Source: Microbispora triticiradicis (GTDB lineage Bacteria > Actinomycetota > Actinomycetes > Streptosporangiales > Streptosporangiaceae). Taken from it: DNA of 64,000 nucleotides. Below, piece after piece: positions 59,523 to 64,000 of this stretch (position 1 is its first letter; each line of letters begins with the position of its first letter). The stretch spans positions 55,043 through 119,042 of the forward strand of contig QFZU02000057.1 in the NCBI GenBank assembly GCA_003260025.2, written 5' to 3'. Made by a program: the position numbers and the translations under genes. Below the pieces are notes generated by a model that searched no databases, was not told where the DNA came from, and saw only the letters and a list, made by a program, of their open reading frames with translations.

Positions 59523-60698
59523 TCAGACCAGACCGGCGTAGAGAGCCTGGGTCCGCTCGGCGATGCGGGCCCAGGAGAAGTGCTCGACCGCGCGCACGCG
59601 ACCGGCCTCGCCCATCGAGGTCGCGCGGCCGGGATCGCCGAGCAGCGCGTTCACCCGTTCGGCCAGTGCCGCGGCGAACGCCTCGGGGTCGCGCGGCTCG
59701 CCGTCCCGCCCCTGGTCGATCGGGACGAGCAGGCCCGTCTCGCCGTCGGCGACGACCTCAGGGATGCCGCCCGTCGCGGTCGCCACGACGGCGGTCTCGC
59801 ACGCCATCGCCTCCAGGTTCACGATGCCCATCGGCTCGTACACCGAGGGGCAGACGAACACGGCCGCGTGGGTCAGGATCTCGATCACCTCGGGCCGGGG
59901 CAGCATCTCGGAGATCCAGACCACGCCCTTGCGGGAGGCCGACAGCTCGCGGACCAGCCCGGTGACCTCCTCGGCGATCTCCGGCGTGTCCGGCGCGCCC
60001 GCGCACAGCACGATCTGCGCGTCGGGGGCGAACGACCGGGCCGCGTGGAGCAGGTGGACCAGGCCCTTCTGCCGGGTGATCCGGCCGACGAAGACGACGT
60101 ACGGCACGGCCGGGTCGATGCCGTGCCGCAGCAGGGCCCCGGTGCCGCGCGAGGGCGCGTACTCCTCGGTGTCGATGCCGTTGTGGATGACCTGTACGCG
60201 GTCCGCGGGGACGTCCGGGTAGGCCGTCAGCACGTCGCGGCGCATGCCCTCGGAGACCGCGATGATCGCGTCGGCGGCGTGCAGCGCGGTCCGCTCCGCC
60301 CACGACGACAGCGTGTAGCCGCCACCGAGCTGCTCGGCCTTCCACGGGCGCAGCGGCTCCAGGCTGTGCGTGGTGACCACGTGCGGCACGCCGTACAGCA
60401 TCTTCGCGACGTGACCCGCGAAGTTGGCGTACCAGGTGTGGCTGTGCACGACGTCGGCGCCCTCGCAGCCGGCCGCCATCTCGACGTCCACGCCGAGCAC
60501 CTGGAGGGCGGCGTTGGCGCCGGTCAGGCCGCCGGGCACCTCGTACGCCCGGACGCCCGGCTCCTCGCGCGGCGCGCCGAAACACCGCACCCGGACGTCG
60601 GCCAGCCGGCGAAGCTCCCGCGCGAGGTACTCGACATGGACTCCGGCGCCGCCGTACACCTCGGGCGGATACTCACGGCTCAGCAGATCGACACGCAT
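59523..60698 (-). CDS. glgM: GT4 glycosyltransferase: alpha-maltose-1-phosphate synthase / glycogen synthase type
   Basis: 391 residues. [20 protein letters not shown] is the N-terminal signature of the actinobacterial glycogen-synthase-like GT4 enzymes; [18 protein letters not shown] and [20 protein letters not shown] are the nucleotide-sugar site. In Mycobacterium tuberculosis the orthologue (Rv1212c, GlgM) makes maltose-1-phosphate from ADP-glucose and glucose-1-phosphate for the GlgE pathway. Divergent from glgC exactly as in mycobacteria. Start ATG 60698 appears leaderless. Confidence 0.88.
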   Translation of the reverse strand: MRVDLLSREYPPEVYGGAGVHVEYLARELRRLADVRVRCFGAPREEPGVRAYEVPGGLTGANAALQVLGVDVEMAAGCEGADVVHSHTWYANFAGHVAKMLYGVPHVVTTHSLEPLRPWKAEQLGGGYTLSSWAERTALHAADAIIAVSEGMRRDVLTAYPDVPADRVQVIHNGIDTEEYAPSRGTGALLRHGIDPAVPYVVFVGRITRQKGLVHLLHAARSFAPDAQIVLCAGAPDTPEIAEEVTGLVRELSASRKGVVWISEMLPRPEVIEILTHAAVFVCPSVYEPMGIVNLEAMACETAVVATATGGIPEVVADGETGLLVPIDQGRDGEPRDPEAFAAALAERVNALLGDPGRATSMGEAGRVRAVEHFSWARIAERTQALYAGLV

Positions 60699-60704
60699 AC
60701 GAGG

Positions 60705-60710
60705 AGCTTA
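60705..60710 (-). promoter_or_regulatory. -10 box of a leaderless promoter for glgM
   Basis: On the minus strand TAAGCT lies 6 nt before ATG 60698. Confidence 0.5.
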
Positions 60711-60819
60711 GGCCGGGCACCGCCGGGCACGGCGCCCGGGAGGTCATGCGATGCCCGGCCTCGACCGAAATGTTCACTATTTGCCGGTGCGCATGGTGTT
60801 TGTTGGGCGTTCGGCGGGT

Positions 60820-60825
60820 TAAGGT
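60820..60825 (+). promoter_or_regulatory. -10 box of a leaderless promoter for glgC
   Basis: TAAGGT ends 7 nt before ATG 60833, with no ribosome site between. It shares the 134-bp divergent gap with the glgM promoter. Confidence 0.45.
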
Positions 60826-60832
60826 CCTGCCT

Positions 60833-62059
60833 ATGAAGGTCCTGGCGATCGTGCTGGCGGGTGGTGAGGGGAAGCGGCTGATGCCGCTTACCGCGGACAG
60901 GGCCAAGCCCGCCGTGCCCTTCGCCGGGATGTACCGCCTCATCGACTTTGTGCTGTCGAACCTGGCGAACGCCCACTATCTGCAGATAGTGGTGCTCACC
61001 CAGTACAAGAACCACAGCCTCGACCGGCACGTCTCCCGTACCTGGCGGCTCTCGTCGATGCTCGGCAACTACGTCACGCCGGTCCCCGCGCAGCAGCGGC
61101 TCGGGCCGCACTGGTTCTCCGGGTCGGCCGACGCGCTGTTCCAGAACCTCAACCTGATCTACGACGAACTGCCGGACCACGTGATCGTCTTCGGCGCGGA
61201 CCACATCTACCGCATGGACCCGCGCCAGATGGTCGAGCAGCACATCGACTCGGGCGCGGACGTGACCGTGGCCGCGATCCGCCAGCCCATCGAACTGGCC
61301 GACCAGTTCGGGGTCATCGAGGCCGACGCCTCGGGCCGCCGGATCGCGGCGTTCCGCGAGAAGCCGAAGGACGCGGTGGGCCTGCCCGACGCGCCCGACC
61401 AGATCTTCGCCTCGATGGGCAACTACGTCTTCAGGACCCAGGCGCTGATCGAGGCGCTGCGCGAGGACGCGCTCGACCCCGGCAGCAAGCACGACCTCGG
61501 CGGCAACATCATCCCGATGTTCGTGAAGAGCGGCGGCGCCGAGGTGTACGACTTCGCGCACAACAAGGTGCCCGGGTCCACCGAGCGCGACCGCGGCTAC
61601 TGGCGTGACGTGGGGACGCTCGACGCCTACTACGAGGCCAGCATGGACCTCGTCTCGGTCCAGCCGGTCTTCAACCTCTACAACGACCGGTGGCCGATCT
61701 ACTCGGGCCACGACCCGCTGCCCCCGGCCAAGTTCGTGCACAACGAGGGCGACCGGGTGGGGCACGCCCTGGACTCGCTGGTGTCGCCCGGCGTCATCGT
61801 CTCGGGTGGCACGGCGCTGCGCTCGATCCTCTCCCCCGGCGTGGTCCTGCACTCCCACTCGCACGTCGAGGACTCGGTGCTGATGGGCTGTGTCAAGGTC
61901 GGCAGGGGCGCGATCGTCCGCAAGGCCATCATCGACAAGAACGTCGTCATCCCCGACGGCGCGCGCATCGGGTTCGACCCCGAGTACGACCGCCAGCGCT
62001 TCACGGTGACGCGCGAGGGCGTGGTGGTCATCGGCAAGAACGAGATCGTCGACCGCTGA
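60833..62059 (+). CDS. glgC: Glucose-1-phosphate adenylyltransferase
   Basis: 408 residues, full length. [20 protein letters not shown] is the nucleotidyltransferase loop, [19 protein letters not shown] the regulatory/substrate segment, [10 protein letters not shown] the catalytic Asp region, and the C-terminal third is a left-handed beta-helix ([38 protein letters not shown]). It makes ADP-glucose from ATP and glucose-1-phosphate, the donor for the divergent GlgM. Confidence 0.95.
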   Translation: MKVLAIVLAGGEGKRLMPLTADRAKPAVPFAGMYRLIDFVLSNLANAHYLQIVVLTQYKNHSLDRHVSRTWRLSSMLGNYVTPVPAQQRLGPHWFSGSADALFQNLNLIYDELPDHVIVFGADHIYRMDPRQMVEQHIDSGADVTVAAIRQPIELADQFGVIEADASGRRIAAFREKPKDAVGLPDAPDQIFASMGNYVFRTQALIEALREDALDPGSKHDLGGNIIPMFVKSGGAEVYDFAHNKVPGSTERDRGYWRDVGTLDAYYEASMDLVSVQPVFNLYNDRWPIYSGHDPLPPAKFVHNEGDRVGHALDSLVSPGVIVSGGTALRSILSPGVVLHSHSHVEDSVLMGCVKVGRGAIVRKAIIDKNVVIPDGARIGFDPEYDRQRFTVTREGVVVIGKNEIVDR

Positions 62060-62095
62060 CGCGCGGGCCCGCCGGGGCCGGCCAGACCTGTTCGG

Positions 62096-62686
62096 TCAGC
62101 GGCCGTTGATGCGCCACATGGGCTCGACGACGGTCCACTGGGCCTCCCACGCCCGGCGGGCCCGCCTCTGGTTGACCATGCGGGTGCAGGTCACCAGCAG
62201 CGCGAGGAAGGCCGCGGCGGCCAGCGGCACGCCCGTGCCGACGGTCATCGCGGCGACCACCGTGGTCTCCCTGTCCTGCGGCCGGGGGGTGATCACGCCG
62301 GTGGCGTCGGTCCAGATGCGCACGGTCTCGCCGGCCCGCCTGCTCGGCGAGACCTCGATCACTCCGGACCTGGGCGTGCCGTCGGGAGCCTGCCACGCGG
62401 CCTGGGCGTGCCCCACCGCCGCTCCGGCCACCGACAGCCGGGGCGTCGCCACGTCGCCGCTCAGCGTGGCCACCACCTGGTATCGGTCGTGCGCCTGCCG
62501 GGCCTCGGTCTTCAGCCCGTCGCCGTACTCACGCATGCCCAGCAGCACGCCGAACACGACCGCGGCCACGACGCCCAGCACCGCGGCAAGCCGGACCACC
62601 GCTTCGACCCGGTCGCACCGGCGTCGGAGCGGATTCCTGTCGAGGCCCAGCCATCGGGCGAACTTGGCGAATGGATTCTGCGACAT
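62096..62686 (-). CDS. Rv1733c-like membrane protein
   Basis: 196 residues, GAGG 6 nt before ATG 62686. Two membrane helices (AAVLGVVAAVVFGVLLGM near residue 35, and VPLAAAAFLALLVTCTRMV near 155) enclose an extracytoplasmic loop with HDRYQVVATLSGD and ETVRIWTDATGVITPRPQDR, the pattern of the Mycobacterium tuberculosis Rv1733c family, a DosR-regulated antigen of unknown function. Actinomycetes often carry several copies. Confidence 0.78.
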   Translation of the reverse strand: MSQNPFAKFARWLGLDRNPLRRRCDRVEAVVRLAAVLGVVAAVVFGVLLGMREYGDGLKTEARQAHDRYQVVATLSGDVATPRLSVAGAAVGHAQAAWQAPDGTPRSGVIEVSPSRRAGETVRIWTDATGVITPRPQDRETTVVAAMTVGTGVPLAAAAFLALLVTCTRMVNQRRARRAWEAQWTVVEPMWRINGR

Positions 62687-62730
62687 CTCACACCTCACAG
62701 GGTCATTACCACTGCGAGTCCCGTTTATGC

Positions 62731-63498
62731 CTATTTTGCATCCCAAGAGAATCCAGGGGAACGCCCCTCCCGATATGCCTGGAGACCTTCGGCCAATTCG
62801 CCGCTCTCCCGGGCCTCCCGCTGCCAGGCGAGCACCTCGGCCTCGTCCGCCAGGCCGTCGACGACCCGCTTGGCCGCCGCCAGCGTCAGCCGGGACCGGG
62901 CCGCCATGGTGGCCGCCAGGCCGTACACGCGCTCGCGCAGCAGCCCGCCGGACGGGCAGACCTCGTCCACGAGGCCGGTACGCAACGCCTGGTCCGCGCC
63001 GATGAGCTCGGCGGAGAAGAGCAGCAGCTTCGCGGTGGCGGGTCCGGCGATCTCGGCCAGCCGCCGGGTGGAGCTGAACGGGTAGACGACCCCGAACCTG
63101 GCGGGGGTGACGCCGAAACGGGCCTCGGCAGAGGCGAAGCGCAGATCACAGGCGAGCGCGAGCTGGCATCCGCCGCCAACGCAGTAGCCCTCGATCATCG
63201 CGATGACAGGTTTCGGAAAGGCTCTTAACGCGCGTTCCGCGAGGATGGTCAGGCCAGTGTCATCACCGTTATCTCCAAGCTCATTGATTTCCGAAATATC
63301 GGCACCGGAGCAGAAAGTTTTGCCTGCCCCGGTAAGGATGAGGACCCGGACTTTCGGATCCGCCGCCAGATCCGCCAGGATGGCCGGCAGGGCCCGCCAC
63401 ATCGCGGCGCTCATGGCGTTGCGCTTCTCCGGCCGGTTGATCGTCAGGGTGGCCACATGCTCGTCGAGACCCAGTTCGTACCCGTCGGTAGCGTCCAC
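62731..63498 (-). CDS. Enoyl-CoA hydratase/isomerase
   Basis: 255 residues. Crotonase fold: TLTINRPEKRNAMSAAMWRA, oxyanion hole GAGKTFCSGADISEI, and AMIEGYCVGGGCQLALACDL with FASAEARFGVTPARFGV after it. The catalytic Glu positions cannot be confirmed by eye. Likely acts in fatty or branched-chain acid degradation; no beta-oxidation partner is adjacent. Start GTG 63498 has CACAAT 6 nt upstream, so it may be leaderless; GAGGA immediately precedes the GTG but is too close to serve. Confidence 0.85.
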   Translation of the reverse strand: MDATDGYELGLDEHVATLTINRPEKRNAMSAAMWRALPAILADLAADPKVRVLILTGAGKTFCSGADISEINELGDNGDDTGLTILAERALRAFPKPVIAMIEGYCVGGGCQLALACDLRFASAEARFGVTPARFGVVYPFSSTRRLAEIAGPATAKLLLFSAELIGADQALRTGLVDEVCPSGGLLRERVYGLAATMAARSRLTLAAAKRVVDGLADEAEVLAWQREARESGELAEGLQAYREGRSPGFSWDAK

Positions 63499-63608
63499 TC
63501 CTCGATTGTGCGGGTCGCCCCCTTCCGCCTGCCATCGGGGTCCGCCCCCTGATGGCATAATCACCGCGCGACGGGACGACCCCGTACACGCGATCTCAGG
63601 GAGTATGG

Positions 63609-64000
63609 GTGTTCGGGATCCTCCGGCCGTGTGCCCGGCACTCCTGCCCGTCGGTCCACGAGGCGTGGCGCGCGCACCTGTGCGGCCTGTGCCTGACGCT
63701 GAGGGACCGCCATGGGCAGTTGGCCCGGACTGCCACCAACTACGACGGTCTCGTCCTGTCCGTCCTGACCGAGGCGCAGACGGGCGTACGCCCCGGGGCG
63801 AGCCGCCGGACCGCCGGGCCCTGCGCGCTGCGCGGCTTCCGGCCGGCGGAGGTGGTGCCGTCGGCCGACCGGGGCGCCCGCCTGGCCGCGGTGGTCTCCC
63901 TGGCCCTCGCCGCGGAGAAGATCCGCGACCACGCGGCCGACGGGGACGGGATCGCCGGCCGGCGCGTGCGCGGCGCCCCGCTGCGCGCCGCCGCCGCCTC
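63609..64000 (+). CDS. DUF5685-like protein, 3' truncated by the window
   Basis: An open frame from GTG 63609 (GGGAG at 5 nt) runs to the window end for about 130 codons. VFGILRPCARHSCPSVHEAW, RAHLCGLCLTLRDRHGQLAR and TATNYDGLVLSVLTEAQTGV match the start of DUF5685 proteins of actinomycetes. The Cys residues (RPC, LCGLC) form a likely metal-binding set. Function unknown. Divergent from the enoyl-CoA hydratase gene. Confidence 0.8.
   Translation, partial: MFGILRPCARHSCPSVHEAWRAHLCGLCLTLRDRHGQLARTATNYDGLVLSVLTEAQTGVRPGASRRTAGPCALRGFRPAEVVPSADRGARLAAVVSLALAAEKIRDHAADGDGIAGRRVRGAPLRAAAA

Overview
The window is about 72% GC by eye, with start codons split between ATG and GTG (a few TTG). It carries actinomycete markers: an SsgB-like sporulation protein, F420-type oxidoreductases, a divergent glgM/glgC pair, an nSTAND1 NTPase and a DUF5685 protein. 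The gene content and protein style fit a sporulating actinomycete, probably of the Streptosporangiales. That placement is inference; no rRNA or core phylogenetic marker is present.

Positions 1 to about 13,050 are the right part of an actinomycete integrative and conjugative element (AICE) whose left end lies outside the window. It holds an excisionase-like HTH gene, a run of small overlapping genes with Spd-like membrane proteins, an FtsK/TraB-type DNA translocase, a RapZ-C-domain protein, a Nudix hydrolase, a Prim-Pol primase/polymerase, a helicase-like ATPase, a 50-residue protein and a tyrosine integrase. The integrase points at the 3' end of a minus-strand tRNA-Val(CAC), which is the probable attachment site. 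Two arrays of 8-bp repeats stand out: four tandem units just downstream of traB (transfer-locus candidate), and eleven exact copies in both orientations inside the 3' end of the helicase gene (replication-origin candidate).

Positions 13.05 to 64 kb are chromosome. 13.5-21 kb: ssgB, an LVIVD lipoprotein, pabB-pabC (folate), a LysR regulator divergent from a beta-hydroxyacid dehydrogenase, and hutH. 21.0-21.4 kb: tRNA-Gly, tRNA-Cys, tRNA-Val(GAC). 21.4-28.2 kb: a DUF488 protein, two tandem nucleotidyltransferases, an LLM oxidoreductase-hemerythrin fusion, an adenosine-deaminase-like enzyme and a membrane/HTH protein. 28.5-39 kb: an RsbW-like kinase, a sulfotransferase, two beta-propeller proteins, gnd, a DHA2 exporter divergent from its TetR regulator, an F420 nitroreductase-family protein, a rhomboid protease and an orphan histidine kinase.

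39-48 kb: a DUF3516-type helicase, a DUF6493-like protein followed by an immunity-like protein, dus, an ACT protein, and a second tRNA-Gly/tRNA-Cys pair. 48-54.8 kb: an overlapping operon of two PAP2 phosphatases and a BrkB-family protein, a secreted repeat protein, a VOC/MarR divergent pair, pgeF and an alcohol dehydrogenase ending at an IS630-like remnant. 55-64 kb: an nSTAND1-WD protein divergent from a secreted zinc protease, glgM/glgC, a Rv1733c-like membrane protein, an enoyl-CoA hydratase and a truncated DUF5685 gene.

Several chromosomal genes lack a Shine-Dalgarno sequence and instead have a TANNNT box exactly 6 nt before the start codon, which points to leaderless mRNAs.
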